A stretch of DNA of 64,000 bases from Bradyrhizobium sp. 1(2017) (GCF_011602485.2 NZ_CP050022.2:1446001-1510000), one strand, 5' to 3'. Shown: positions 8,566 to 17,726, counted from the stretch's first letter. Translations and numbers: made by a program. The notes: generated from the letters alone by a model not told the origin.

Positions 8566-8776
8566 CGTGCAAAGGTCCGATTTGCCGCCGTTCTTAACCG
8601 AAAGCCGTAGTTTTGGGGGTAAATATTGCCGAACTGGTGCGTCCCAGCGCCGCGCTCTTGCCCAATTCCACGGGTTGTTAAGCGTCGGCGGGAATCGTAA
8701 AAACGCGAACACGCTGGTTGCGCTTCAATTGGGATGGCGCCGAACCCCGTAAGCTCCTGCCGGAGAGACTATCTTG

Positions 8777-9439
8777 ATGATCCGTCATTTGATGGTTCCG
8801 ATCACTGCCATCATGGTCACCGTGGGCGCCGCGGGCGCTTATGCGCAAAGCGCGTTCCCCGCGCCGCTGCCCAATCAGGCTCCAACCAGCTCGGCGTTTC
8901 CACCGGTGAACGGTTCGGCGCCGACCGCCTCGGTCGGTGTCGCCCCGCAATCGTCCTTTCCCGTGAACGGAGCCGCGCCGATCGGCGGCGCGGGCGCCTT
9001 CAGCGCGGCCCCGCCGACACAAGGCGGCCCGGGCGAGGATTGCATGAAGGCCTTCATGCCGCTGCGCGAGGAGGCCGAGAAGCGCGGCAAGCTGATCAAG
9101 GCCGCGAGCGACCGTCATGCGCCGCCGGACGAGGCCTGCAAGCTGATCGGCAATTTCAGCCAGGCCGAGGCGAAAATGATCAAGTACATCGAGTCCCACG
9201 CCGCCAAATGCGGAATCCCGCCGCAGATCGGCGAGCAGATGAAGACCGGCCACAAGAACACCGAGGCGATGCAGAAGAAGGTCTGCACGGTCGCGCAGCA
9301 GATGCAACAGCAGCAGGCGCGCCCGGCCGGCCCGTCGCTGAGCGAGGTGCTGGGTTCGGGCTCGGCGCCTGAAGCCAATGCCGGCAAGAAGGGCGGCAGC
9401 ACCTTCGATACGCTCAACGGCAACGTCCTGACCCGATGA
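8777..9439 (+). CDS. secreted hypothetical protein upstream of ubiA
   Basis: The 220-residue product has a clear signal peptide (MIRHLMVPITAIMVTVGAAGAYAQ). A low-complexity region rich in Ala, Pro, Ser and Asn follows (24-85), then a helical domain with cysteines at EDCMKAF, DEACKLI, AAKCGIP and KKVCTVA. The four cysteines suggest two disulfides in the periplasm. A Gln-rich run precedes the C-terminus. GGAGAG lies about ten bases before this ATG; a TTG just before it is an alternative start. Its stop overlaps the ubiA start (ATGA), so the two genes are co-transcribed, though I see no functional link. I do not recognise the family. Confidence 0.8.
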   Translation: MIRHLMVPITAIMVTVGAAGAYAQSAFPAPLPNQAPTSSAFPPVNGSAPTASVGVAPQSSFPVNGAAPIGGAGAFSAAPPTQGGPGEDCMKAFMPLREEAEKRGKLIKAASDRHAPPDEACKLIGNFSQAEAKMIKYIESHAAKCGIPPQIGEQMKTGHKNTEAMQKKVCTVAQQMQQQQARPAGPSLSEVLGSGSAPEANAGKKGGSTFDTLNGNVLTR

Positions 9440-10368
9440 GCGATACATCCGCCCGCGTTGCCGATTCCACCGGCAACTGGGTCGATACGCTCGCGCCGCC
9501 ATGGGCGCGGCCTTATCTGCGCCTGTCCCGCTTCGACCGTCCGATCGGCTCCTGGCTGCTGTTGATGCCGTGCTGGTGGTCGGCGGCGCTCGCCGCCGGC
9601 ATCGCGCATGACGTCCGTGGCCTGCCGCTCACCATCGTGCTGTTCTTCATCGGCGCCTTCGTGATGCGCGGGGCCGGCTGCACCTGGAACGACATCACCG
9701 ACCGCGACCTCGACGACAAGGTCGAGCGCACGCGCTCGCGGCCGTTGCCGTCAGGGCAGGTGACCACGAAGCAGGCGCTGGTCTTCATGATCGCACAGGC
9801 GCTGACGGGTCTCGTGGTGCTGCTGCAGTTCAACCGCTTCGCGGTGCTGACCGGCATCGCCTCGCTTTTAATCGTCGCGATCTATCCCTTCATGAAGCGC
9901 ATCACCTGGTGGCCGCAGATCGTGCTGGGCCTCGCCTTCTCCTGGGGTGCGCTGATGGGATTTGCCGTCACCTTCGGACGCATCGACCTCACCGCGCTCG
10001 TGCTCTATGCGGGCGCGATCTCCTGGGTGATCGGATACGACACGATCTATGCGCATCAGGATACCGAAGACGACGCGTTGATCGGCATCAAGTCCACCGC
10101 GCGGCTGTTCGGCGCGCATACGCAGCAGGCGCTGATCCTGTTCTACGGGCTCGCTGTCATGCTGATCGGCGTCGCGCTGGCCTCCGCCGATGCGCGCTGG
10201 CCGGCCTGGCTCGGGCTGATCGCCTTCGCCGTGCATCTGGCCTCGCAGATCCTGCGGCTCAGGATCGACGATCCCGAGCTCTGCAAGCGCCTGTTCTATT
10301 CGAACAAGTATGCGGGGTTGTTGTTGTTTGCGGGATTGCTCGCCGACGCAGTGATGCGGGCGTCGTAG
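9436..10368 (+). CDS. ubiA: 4-hydroxybenzoate polyprenyltransferase UbiA
   Basis: UbiA attaches the polyprenyl tail to 4-hydroxybenzoate in ubiquinone synthesis, in the inner membrane. The 310-residue product has about eight hydrophobic segments. It has both Asp-rich motifs of the superfamily: NDITDRDLDDKVERTRSRPL near residues 75-95, and YDTIYAHQDTEDDALIGIKS near 200-220. Together they bind the Mg-diphosphate of the prenyl donor. It is translationally coupled to the secreted protein upstream. Confidence 0.95.
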   Translation: MSDTSARVADSTGNWVDTLAPPWARPYLRLSRFDRPIGSWLLLMPCWWSAALAAGIAHDVRGLPLTIVLFFIGAFVMRGAGCTWNDITDRDLDDKVERTRSRPLPSGQVTTKQALVFMIAQALTGLVVLLQFNRFAVLTGIASLLIVAIYPFMKRITWWPQIVLGLAFSWGALMGFAVTFGRIDLTALVLYAGAISWVIGYDTIYAHQDTEDDALIGIKSTARLFGAHTQQALILFYGLAVMLIGVALASADARWPAWLGLIAFAVHLASQILRLRIDDPELCKRLFYSNKYAGLLLFAGLLADAVMRAS

Positions 10369-10399
10369 CTGTCGTCGGGGGCAAAGGCGTGATTGCCCT

Positions 10400-10918
10400 C
10401 TAGTTTCTCGCGATGATCTCGCGCTCGCCGTGATGAACGGTGAGTTCGCGCGCGATGCCGGCGCGCCGGCGCATCAGGAATTTCGGGCGGCGGGCGCGGA
10501 TCGCGTTGGCGCGGCGGCGGCGCGGTGCGGGCTTGCGTGCGCCTTCGTCGAGCTGCGGAAGCGCGAAGATCTCGCTCCAGATGCTCCAGGCTTCGGTGAG
10601 CTCGTCGCCATCGGCGCTGACCAGCAGCGGGACGGAGAGCGAGGGATCGCGATGCACGAGCACGAGGGTCTGCGCCTCGTCGTTGCCGCGCAGGGCGACG
10701 CCGGTGAAGTCGCTGACGCGCACGTTGATGGCCATCTGCATGCCGCGTACGGCACGGCGCAACACGACACGCTCGCGATGAAGCTCGATCTGCCTGACAT
10801 GTCCGTCGGCGCGCGGATCGTGCGCATCGAAGCGGACCGGAAGGGAAAGAGGGTCGAGCCGCAGGGAGCGGCTCGACCCGGCGGGAGCGACCCCGCATGT
10901 TGCTGTTTGACGCCTCAC
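10400..10918 (-). CDS. DUF6101 family protein
   Basis: The 172-residue basic protein matches the DUF6101 family found in Bradyrhizobium relatives. A beta-rich core (about 20-120: LSLPVRFDAHD, RVVLRRAVRGMQMAINV, FTGVALRGNDEAQTLVLVHRDP) resembles a small binding domain. An Arg-rich tail follows (RKPAPRRRRANAIRARRPKF). The start is GTG, supported by GGGGAG about nine bases upstream. Function is unknown; the basic tail could contact nucleic acid or membrane, but that is only inference. Confidence 0.75.
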   Translation of the reverse strand: MRRQTATCGVAPAGSSRSLRLDPLSLPVRFDAHDPRADGHVRQIELHRERVVLRRAVRGMQMAINVRVSDFTGVALRGNDEAQTLVLVHRDPSLSVPLLVSADGDELTEAWSIWSEIFALPQLDEGARKPAPRRRRANAIRARRPKFLMRRRAGIARELTVHHGEREIIARN

Positions 10919-11182
10919 GGCTTTAGTTCTCCCCGCCGGGATTATGTTCCCGGTCGATGCGAGGACCTTAGCGCGCGGCTTTCCGAAACCGCTTAAAAAG
11001 GCTGGTTAACCCACCGTCACTGCTGCTCATGATTGACAAGACCTTGGCGCGCATGATTGACGAGACGTTGCGCCGACGTCGCGAATCTGAACTTTTGGCG
11101 GGCTGAAAATGCTTGAAGTCCGCGCAATCAGGGCACATCTGTGGGTTCCGGTCCCGAACCCCGCCCCAACAGGATTTCGTTC

Positions 11183-12592
11183 GTGAACTCTTCACCATCC
11201 GCAAGCTCGACGCTTTCGACCCAAAAATCGTCGCAGGCCAATCGCGATCTGTTCGATCAGTCCGCGCTCTCCGATCTCGCGCAGCGGCTGGTCGAGGCGG
11301 CCAGGCGCGCCGGCGCGGATGCGGCCGATGCGGTCGCGGTGCGCGGCGTCTCGCAGGGCGTCGAGGTGCGCGACGGCAGGGTCGAGGAATCCGAGCGGTC
11401 CGAAGGCGACGATGTCGGTCTGCGCGTGCTGGTCGGCCAGCGCCAGGCGGTGGTCTCGACCAACGACGTCAGCGGCGACGCCGTCACCAAGCTCGCCGAA
11501 CGCGCGGTCGCGATGGCGCGTGTCGCGCCCGACGACAAATATGTCGGCCTCGCCGATCCCGCGCTGCTCGCGCGCGACTTTCCCGATCTCGACCTGCTCG
11601 ATCCCGACGTGCCCACGACCTCGGAGCTCGAGCGCCGCGCGCTCGCGGCCGAAGCTGCCGCGCTCGGCGTGAAGGGCGTGACCAAGTCCGGCGGCGCCTC
11701 GGCGTCCGCCGGCATCGGCGGCATGGTGCTCGTCACCTCGACCGGCTTTCACGGCTCTTATCTGCGCTCCAGCCAGGGCATTTCCGCGACCGCCATCTCG
11801 GGTGAAGGCACCGGCATGGAGCGCGACTACGACTTCACCTCGGCGCCGCACGGCGCCGATCTGCTGTCGCCGGAAGTCGTCGGCCGTTCCGCCGGCGAGC
11901 GCACCGTGGCGCGCTACAATCCGCGCAAGGTCGAGACCTGCAAGGTGCCCGTCGTGTTCGATCCGCGCGTTGCGGGCTCGCTGGTCGGCCATGTCGTCGG
12001 CGCCATCAACGGCGCCTCGATCGCGCGCAAGACCAGCTTCCTGAAGGACAAGCTCGGCCAGCAGCTGTTCGCCAAGAACATCCGCATCGTCGACGATCCC
12101 TTGCGCAAGCGCGGCCTGCGCTCGCAGACCTTCGATGCCGAAGGCGTCGCGGTGAAGAAGATCGCGCTGGTCGACGAGGGCGTGCTGACGACGTGGCTGC
12201 TCGATTGCGCCACGGCGCGCGAGCTCGGCCTTGCCACCACCGGCCACGCCCATCGTGGCGTCTCCTCTTCGCCCTCGCCCGGGCCGTACAATCTGCATCT
12301 CGAGCCCGGCACGCCGACGCCCGTCGAGCTGATCTCCGACATCAAGCAGGGGTTCTACGTCACCGACTTGATCGGCTCCGGCGTCAACGGCGTCACCGGC
12401 GATTACAGCCGCGGCGCCTCCGGTTTCTGGATCGAGAACGGCGAGATCACCTATCCCGTCAGTGAAGTCACGATCGCCGGCCATCTGTTCGAGATCTTCA
12501 AGTCGATGCAGCCGGCGAACAATCTCGAGTTCCGCTACGGCGTCAATGCGCCGACGGTGCGTATCGAGGGATTGACGCTTGGCGGACGCTGA
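11183..12592 (+). CDS. TldD/PmbA family protein (PmbA type)
   Basis: TldD/PmbA proteins act in pairs as a protease that processes microcins and antitoxins; PmbA is the partner without the HExxxH metal motif, and none is seen here. Diagnostic blocks in the 469-residue protein are DAVAVRGVSQGVEVRDGRVEE near the N-terminus, VFDPRVAGSLVGHVVGAING in the middle, and GVNGVTGDYSRGASGFWIENG and FRYGVNAPTVRIEGLTLGG at the end. I chose the GTG at 11183 (VNSSPSASS) because CAGGA lies just upstream; a GTG at 11141 would add 14 residues. It begins a rightward run of overlapping genes that reaches lpxK. No tldD gene is in the window. Confidence 0.88.
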   Translation: MNSSPSASSTLSTQKSSQANRDLFDQSALSDLAQRLVEAARRAGADAADAVAVRGVSQGVEVRDGRVEESERSEGDDVGLRVLVGQRQAVVSTNDVSGDAVTKLAERAVAMARVAPDDKYVGLADPALLARDFPDLDLLDPDVPTTSELERRALAAEAAALGVKGVTKSGGASASAGIGGMVLVTSTGFHGSYLRSSQGISATAISGEGTGMERDYDFTSAPHGADLLSPEVVGRSAGERTVARYNPRKVETCKVPVVFDPRVAGSLVGHVVGAINGASIARKTSFLKDKLGQQLFAKNIRIVDDPLRKRGLRSQTFDAEGVAVKKIALVDEGVLTTWLLDCATARELGLATTGHAHRGVSSSPSPGPYNLHLEPGTPTPVELISDIKQGFYVTDLIGSGVNGVTGDYSRGASGFWIENGEITYPVSEVTIAGHLFEIFKSMQPANNLEFRYGVNAPTVRIEGLTLGGR

Positions 12593-13397
12593 CGCGCACG
12601 CACTGGACGCGACCATCCTGACGCGCGATGCGGCGCTGCTGAAGGACACGGTGCGGGACGCGGGCGCGCTGGCGCAGTCGATGTTCCGGACCGAGCTGAA
12701 GAAGTGGATCAAGGGCGCATCCTCGCCGGTGTCGGAAGCCGACATCGCGGTCAACGATCTGCTCGAAGCGCGCCTGCGCGCCGCGACGCCCGACTATGGC
12801 TGGCTGTCCGAGGAGAGCGCCGACGATGCCACACGGCTGTCGCGGCGGCTGACCTGGATCGTCGATCCCATCGACGGCACGCGCAATTACCTGGGCGGCC
12901 ATGACGAATGGTGCGTCAGCGTCGCGCTGGTCGAGGATGCCTCGCCGGTGCTGGCCGCGGTGTTCGCCCCGGCGAGCGACGAGTTCTTCTTCGCGGCCCG
13001 CGGCCAGGGCACGACCCTGAACGGCGCGATCGTGCGGGCCTCGCCCGGAGCCGAGCTGGACTTCGCCCGTGTCGCCGGGCCGAAGCCGTTGGTCGAGCGG
13101 TTGAAGCCGTCACTCGGCGACATCAAGCTGCATCCGCGAATCGGTTCGCTCGCGCTGCGTCTGTGCCGCGTCGCCCATGGCGCGGTGGATGCGGCTTTCG
13201 CGGGGGGCAACAGCCATGATTGGGACCTTGCGGCGGCCGATTTGATCGTGCAGGAAGCGAATGGTAGGATGAGCGACCTCTCCGGAGAACCCATCCTCTA
13301 TAACCGCCGGGAAGTGGCGCACGGGGTGCTGGTGGCAGCGGGACGCGATCGTCATGCGGGCATTGTCGCGCATTTTCGAAATCGCCCCCTGGCCTGA
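12579..13397 (+). CDS. inositol monophosphatase family protein (CysQ/SuhB-like)
   Basis: This is a Mg-dependent phosphatase of the IMPase fold, acting on substrates such as 3'-phosphoadenosine 5'-phosphate or inositol phosphates. The 272-residue product has motif 1 IVDPIDGTRNY (D96, I97, D99), an upstream LSEES acidic site, and the second metal motif HDWDLAAADLIVQEANG. The TTG start lies inside the end of the pmbA-like gene, a 14-base overlap. I cannot choose between 3'(2'),5'-bisphosphate nucleotidase and inositol phosphatase from sequence alone. Confidence 0.87.
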   Translation: MADADAHALDATILTRDAALLKDTVRDAGALAQSMFRTELKKWIKGASSPVSEADIAVNDLLEARLRAATPDYGWLSEESADDATRLSRRLTWIVDPIDGTRNYLGGHDEWCVSVALVEDASPVLAAVFAPASDEFFFAARGQGTTLNGAIVRASPGAELDFARVAGPKPLVERLKPSLGDIKLHPRIGSLALRLCRVAHGAVDAAFAGGNSHDWDLAAADLIVQEANGRMSDLSGEPILYNRREVAHGVLVAAGRDRHAGIVAHFRNRPLA

Positions 13398-13458
13398 AGC
13401 GCTTTCGTCGTGCTTGTCGATCACTGCTTTGCCGGGCAGCCCGTTAGGAACAGAACCC

Positions 13459-13701
13459 ATGCCAGATAGTGCCCCGCAACAACTGCTTCACCTCGTCATC
13501 GGCGGCGAGCTTGTCGACCTCGAGCACAACACCTTCAAGAATCTCGACGACGTCGAGATCGTCGGCCTCTATCCGAACTATGCCACCGCGCACGCGGCCT
13601 GGCGGGCCAAGGCCCAGAGCACGGTCGACAATGCGCAGATGCGCTATTTCATCGTCCATCTCCACCGGCTGCTCGACCCCAATCAAGAACCGGCGCGTTG
13701 A
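13459..13701 (+). CDS. DUF4170 domain-containing protein
   Basis: An 80-residue protein of the DUF4170 family (LLHLVIGGELVDLEHNTFKNLDDVEIVGLYPNYATAHAAWRAKAQ...). The body is a compact alpha/beta domain and the C-terminus is basic. AGGA lies ten bases before the ATG. Its stop overlaps the start of the next gene by four bases, so it is part of the lipid A gene run. Function is not known; constant linkage to the acyltransferase/waaA genes would suggest an envelope role, but that is inference. Confidence 0.8.
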   Translation: MPDSAPQQLLHLVIGGELVDLEHNTFKNLDDVEIVGLYPNYATAHAAWRAKAQSTVDNAQMRYFIVHLHRLLDPNQEPAR

Positions 13702-14411
13702 AAAAACTGCTTCGCAATACGCTGCGAAGCAGCTTCGTTCAGCGTGCCGTCGGGGTCCTGGCGGCCGAATATCTGCGCTTTGTCTGGCGGACCAACAAAT
13801 TCACGTTCGATCCGCCTGACGTCTATGACCTCGTCGAGCCGCAGATCCCGGCGATCTTCGCGTTCTGGCACGGCCAGCATTTCCTCACCCCCTTCATCAA
13901 GAACAAGGACTGGTACCGGGCCAAGGTCCTGATCTCCCGGCACCGGGACGGTGAGTTCAACGCGATCGCCGCTGAGCGGCTCGGCATCGGCACGATCAGA
14001 GGTTCCGGCGATCATGGCGGTGCCTTCCACCGCAAAGGTGGTGTGGGCGCCTTCAAGGAAATGGTGCGAACCCTCCAGGACGGTTGTAATGTCGCGCTGA
14101 CCGCCGATGTTCCCAAGCGCTCGCGCGTGGCCGGGCTCGGCATCATCATGCTGGCACGGGAATCGGGGCGGCCGATCATGCCTTTTGCGATGGCGACCAG
14201 CCGCTTCATCCGGCTCAAGAACTGGGATCGCACCACCATCAATCTGCCATTCGGGCGGGGCGCATTGGTCGGCATCAAGGAGATCCACGTTCCGCCGGAC
14301 GCCGACGCGGCCACCATGGAAGCGCTGCGGCTGGAGCTGGAGGAGACCTTGAACGAGGCGACCCGCCGCGCCTATGCGCAACTCGGCCGCCCGGGACCGG
14401 CAGATGCCTAA
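13698..14411 (+). CDS. lysophospholipid acyltransferase family protein (DUF374)
   Basis: The 237-residue product belongs to the DUF374 acyltransferases, a branch of the LPLAT superfamily found near waaA in alphaproteobacteria. Visible blocks are IFAFWHGQHFLTPF (with the conserved His), LISRHRDGEFNAIAAERLGI, TIRGSGDHGGAFHRKGG and ADVPKRSRVAGLGIIMLARESG. The TTG start overlaps the previous stop, and the end overlaps waaA by eight bases. Its place among Kdo/lipid A genes points to an acyl transfer in lipid A or a related outer-membrane lipid; the acyl donor is unknown. Confidence 0.85.
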   Translation: MKKLLRNTLRSSFVQRAVGVLAAEYLRFVWRTNKFTFDPPDVYDLVEPQIPAIFAFWHGQHFLTPFIKNKDWYRAKVLISRHRDGEFNAIAAERLGIGTIRGSGDHGGAFHRKGGVGAFKEMVRTLQDGCNVALTADVPKRSRVAGLGIIMLARESGRPIMPFAMATSRFIRLKNWDRTTINLPFGRGALVGIKEIHVPPDADAATMEALRLELEETLNEATRRAYAQLGRPGPADA

Positions 14412-15708
14412 CCCGCTGCCCATCACGCTGCGGATGTACCGGCGCCTCGCGAGCGGCCTGGTGCCGCTCGCGCCTGCGCTGATCAAGCGGCGCTTGAAGC
14501 AGGGCAAGGAGGATCCGGCGCGTGTCGGCGAGCGGCGGGGCCTGTCGCAGGACGTCCGTCCGCATGGACCGCTGGTCTGGATCCACGGCGCCAGCGTCGG
14601 CGAGGTGCTGGCGGCGGCGGCGCTGATCGAGCGGCTGCGCGACCTCAATCTGCGCATCCTGCTCACCTCCGGCACCGTCACCTCGGCGGCCGTCGTGGCC
14701 AAGCGCTTTCCGCCCGACGTGATCCATCAATACGTGCCGTATGATTCGCCGCGCTATGTCGCGCGCTTCCTCGACCATTGGAAGCCGTCGCTGGCGCTGT
14801 TCATCGAATCCGATTTGTGGCCGAACCTGATCCTCGCCGGTGCGGCGCGCCGGGTGCCAATGGTGCTGATCAACGGGCGGATGTCGCCGCGCTCCTTCCC
14901 GCGCTGGCGGCGCATGCACGGCACCATCTCGGCGCTGCTCTCACGTTTCGACATCTGCCTCGCGCAGTCGAAGCTCGATGCCGAACGCTTCTCCGCGCTC
15001 GGCGGCCGCGACGTCCTGACCACGGGCAATCTCAAGCTCGACGTCCCCGCGCCGCCGGCCGATCCCGCCAGGCTCGAACGCTTGATGGCAATGACACGCG
15101 GCCGCCCGATCATCGTCGCGGCCTCGACCCATCCGGGCGAGGACGAGATGCTGGTCGCGGCGCATCGCAGCCTCTCCGGTTTCTTCCCGCAAATGCTGAC
15201 CGTGATCGTGCCGCGCCATCCCGATCGCGGCGCCTCGATATCAGGCTTGATCACGGCGTCCGGCCTGAAGCCGGCGCTGCGCTCGCGCGAGGAGCTGCCG
15301 ACCGCGACGACCGACCTTTATGTCGCCGACACCATGGGCGAACTCGGCCTGTTCTATCGCCTTTCGCCCATCGTGTTCATGGGCGGATCGCTGATCCGCC
15401 ATGGCGGACAGAATCCGATCGAGGCGATCAAGCTGGGGGCGGCGATCGTCCATGGTCCGCACGTCTTCAATTTTGCCGACGTCTACGAGGCGCTCGATCG
15501 CAGCGGCGGGGCGCGCCAGGCCGACACGCAGGAGGCCCTGGTCAAGCAGCTCGGCCAGTTGCTGGCCGATCCTGTCATGCGCGACAAGATGCAGCGCGCG
15601 GGCTCGGGTGTGGTCGAGCAGCTCGGCGGCGCGCTCGATCGCACCATGACCGCGCTCGAGCCCTATCTGTTGCAGCTGACCATAGAGATGGGAGCCGCCA
15701 ATGCGTGA
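14404..15708 (+). CDS. waaA: 3-deoxy-D-manno-octulosonic acid (Kdo) transferase WaaA
   Basis: WaaA adds Kdo to lipid IVA on the cytoplasmic side of the inner membrane. The 434-residue GT30 protein shows WIHGASVGEVLAAAALIERL, LLTSGTVTSAAVVAKRFP, FIESDLWPNLILAG, LINGRMSPRSFPRW and the C-terminal FMGGSLIRHGGQNPIEAIKLGAA, all typical of the family. The N-terminus is a membrane-associated helix (LPITLRMYRRLASGLVPLAPAL). The ATG at 14404 is chosen; it overlaps the acyltransferase by eight bases. The stop overlaps lpxK, again by eight bases. Confidence 0.95.
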   Translation: MPNPLPITLRMYRRLASGLVPLAPALIKRRLKQGKEDPARVGERRGLSQDVRPHGPLVWIHGASVGEVLAAAALIERLRDLNLRILLTSGTVTSAAVVAKRFPPDVIHQYVPYDSPRYVARFLDHWKPSLALFIESDLWPNLILAGAARRVPMVLINGRMSPRSFPRWRRMHGTISALLSRFDICLAQSKLDAERFSALGGRDVLTTGNLKLDVPAPPADPARLERLMAMTRGRPIIVAASTHPGEDEMLVAAHRSLSGFFPQMLTVIVPRHPDRGASISGLITASGLKPALRSREELPTATTDLYVADTMGELGLFYRLSPIVFMGGSLIRHGGQNPIEAIKLGAAIVHGPHVFNFADVYEALDRSGGARQADTQEALVKQLGQLLADPVMRDKMQRAGSGVVEQLGGALDRTMTALEPYLLQLTIEMGAANA

Positions 15709-16717
15709 GCCGGCCTTTTGGTACCGGCCTCGCTCCTTCGAATCGCACGCGCTACGGCCGTTGGGAGCCCTCTACGGTGCGATCACCGAACGGCGCATGC
15801 TGCGCCAAGGTGTCGATGCCGGCATCCCCGTGATCTGCGTCGGCAACTACCATGTCGGCGGCGCCGGCAAGACGCCGACCGTACTGGCGCTGACCAGGCT
15901 CTTGCGCGAGCTCGGCGAGACGCCGGTGGTGCTCAGCCGCGGCTATGGCGGACGCCTGAAGGGCCCGGTGATGGTCGATCGCGCGCGTCACACCGCGGCC
16001 GATATCGGCGACGAGCCGCTGATGATGGCGCGCGACGTTCCCGTCGTTGTCGCGCGCGATCGCCTCGACGGCGTCGCGCTCGCGAAATCGCAGGGCGCCA
16101 CCGTGATCCTGATGGATGACGGTTTCCAGAACCCGCGCCTGCTGAAGGACACGTCGCTGATCGTGATCGACAGCGAGCGCGGCCTCGGCAATGGCGAGGT
16201 GTTTCCCGCCGGTCCCCTGCGCGCGCCGCTGCAGGCCCAGCTCGCACGCACCGACGCGCTGGTGCTGATCGGCGACGGCCGTGCCGCCAACGACGTCGCG
16301 GCCGAGCTTGCCAAGCGCGACAAGCCGGAGCTGCGTGCGCAATTGAAGCCGGATGCGGCCTCGGTCGCGCAGCTGTCCGGCAAGCGGGTTTTCGCCTTCG
16401 CCGGCATCGGCGATCCAGAGCGCTTCTTCCGCAGCTTGCGCGCCGGCGGTATCGAGGTCGCGCGCACGCGTCCTTTCGCCGACCACCACATGTTTTCGGA
16501 CGACGAGATCACGGCCCTCGTGACGGACGCTCAGCGCGAGCAGCTCACGCTGGTAACGACGGAAAAGGATCTCGCACGCCTGCGTGGCCGCGAAGGTGTG
16601 CCTGACAGCATCGTGCCGTTCGCCGTTCAGCTCGAGTTCGCCGACCCGGCTGCGCTTCGGCAACTGATCAGCGATCATCTCTACACGGCGCGCGCGCGAA
16701 GATTCGGCAGGCGTTGA
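15701..16717 (+). CDS. lpxK: tetraacyldisaccharide 4'-kinase LpxK
   Basis: LpxK phosphorylates the 4' position of the lipid A disaccharide at the inner membrane. The 338-residue product has the N-terminal WYRP-RS helix, the Walker A motif VGNYHVGGAGKTPTVLAL (about residues 45-62), VLSRGYGGRLKGPVMVD, the ILMDDGFQNPRL block with the catalytic Asp, and the C-terminal ADHHMFSDDEI and LVTTEKDLARL. It closes the overlapping run DUF4170-DUF374-waaA-lpxK. About 340 bases without a clear gene follow. Confidence 0.95.
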   Translation: MREPAFWYRPRSFESHALRPLGALYGAITERRMLRQGVDAGIPVICVGNYHVGGAGKTPTVLALTRLLRELGETPVVLSRGYGGRLKGPVMVDRARHTAADIGDEPLMMARDVPVVVARDRLDGVALAKSQGATVILMDDGFQNPRLLKDTSLIVIDSERGLGNGEVFPAGPLRAPLQAQLARTDALVLIGDGRAANDVAAELAKRDKPELRAQLKPDAASVAQLSGKRVFAFAGIGDPERFFRSLRAGGIEVARTRPFADHHMFSDDEITALVTDAQREQLTLVTTEKDLARLRGREGVPDSIVPFAVQLEFADPAALRQLISDHLYTARARRFGRR

Positions 16718-17054
16718 TCTCGCAAGGTGACCAGAGCGACCCCGAGAAGATCAGATTGCGCATCGCTCTCGCCTTTGCACGGTATGATGCAAAAGCAGTT
16801 CATCGAGCGCGTTGCGATATGTGGCAATTGATCGAGCCGACACATCGCGGCCGACGAATCTTCTTCCGCGCGTTCTGGAGTTGATATAGCCTTCCATCAG
16901 AGCCGTCACCGGGACGTGCCGAACTCCCGGCAATGATCGGCGGCGTTTATGCTCACGGCGGGCAAAGTATCTTCATCATTTCAGATGCGACGGCCGTACC
17001 GACCAGCTCGGACGGCACGGAGATTTATTGCGAAAAGTCAGAGGAGAACATGCC
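16718..17054. other. gap after lpxK without a supported gene
   Basis: The stretch is less GC-rich than its neighbours and holds no frame with both a ribosome site and a recognisable product. A leftward frame at 16751-16933 would encode a basic 60-residue peptide from a TTG codon, without ribosome site or domain. The ribosome site of the next gene (GAGGAGAA) lies at the right end. Confidence 0.4.
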
Positions 17055-17390
17055 ATGCATTTTTGCCTCACCGGACAATACACGCCGCGCGCTCTCAACG
17101 CCATTTTGGAAAACCCCACGACCGATCGCCAGGAGGCAGCTCGAAAACTCATCGAGGCGGCCGGCGGAAAGCTGATTTCGATGTACAGCGTTGCGGCTGA
17201 CGGCCCAGGGGTCTTGGTGATTTTCGATGTGCCTGATCCGGGGGCGGCTCCGGCCATTTCCGGTCTGACCGTCACGGTGGGCACCCTGCAGAACGTGAAG
17301 CTGACAAGATTGTTCACGCAGGACGAGATCAAGAAGGTCCGCCAGAACGCGGCGAAGCTGCGTTCCTCGTATTCCCCGCCTGGAAGCTGA
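17055..17390 (+). CDS. GYD domain-containing protein
   Basis: This 111-residue protein belongs to the small alpha/beta GYD family (MHFCLTGQYTPRALNAILENP, RQEAARKLIEAAGGKLISMYSVAADGPGVLVIFDVPD, VTVGTLQNVKLTRLFT). The fold is a ferredoxin-like dimer whose function is unknown. GAGGAGAA lies six bases before the ATG at 17055, deciding this start over an upstream in-frame codon. It stands alone between lpxK and a group of small genes on the opposite strand. Confidence 0.85.
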   Translation: MHFCLTGQYTPRALNAILENPTTDRQEAARKLIEAAGGKLISMYSVAADGPGVLVIFDVPDPGAAPAISGLTVTVGTLQNVKLTRLFTQDEIKKVRQNAAKLRSSYSPPGS

Positions 17391-17580
17391 CATCCGGTTT
17401 TGAAGCGGAGCCGCCGCATTCGGGCGACGCGGCGGCAACGCTCATGCCACCAATCAGAATCACCCTCGGCAAGCTTTGACGGGCCATGCGGTGCGGGGCG
17501 TGCCGCGTCGGGGGCCCGGCTGAACGTTGCCTGCCAACTCGGTGACGGCCTTGCGATCGCGGCTCAGCGGTGGGATGCGT

Positions 17581-17667
17581 TCACCACGCCCCAGCGGCCA
17601 TCAATCCGATGATGGTCAGGCACGAGAGGCTGGCCACCATCACGGTATAGCATTCGGGTGTATTCAT
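17581..17667 (-). CDS. 28-residue predicted membrane peptide
   Basis: A short frame begins with ATG five bases after a strong ribosome site (GGAGG, complement of 17673-17677). It encodes MNTPECYTV followed by one hydrophobic helix (MVASLSCLTIIGLMAAGAW). A polar start, a single transmembrane segment and a Trp end are common for real bacterial membrane micropeptides. The next leftward small gene starts about 245 bases upstream. No family is recognised. The ribosome site and the clean hydrophobic segment are what support it. Confidence 0.5.
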   Translation of the reverse strand: MNTPECYTVMVASLSCLTIIGLMAAGAW

Positions 17668-17726
17668 CGTTGCCTCCGAAACTGTTGTCGGCTTGGTCCG
17701 CGGGAGTTGCCGGTCCCAGGCCGCCG

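Noticed and set aside
16751..16933. Leftward basic frame of 60 codons after lpxK
   Set aside because: It starts only with TTG, has no ribosome site, no known domain and low-quality codon use.
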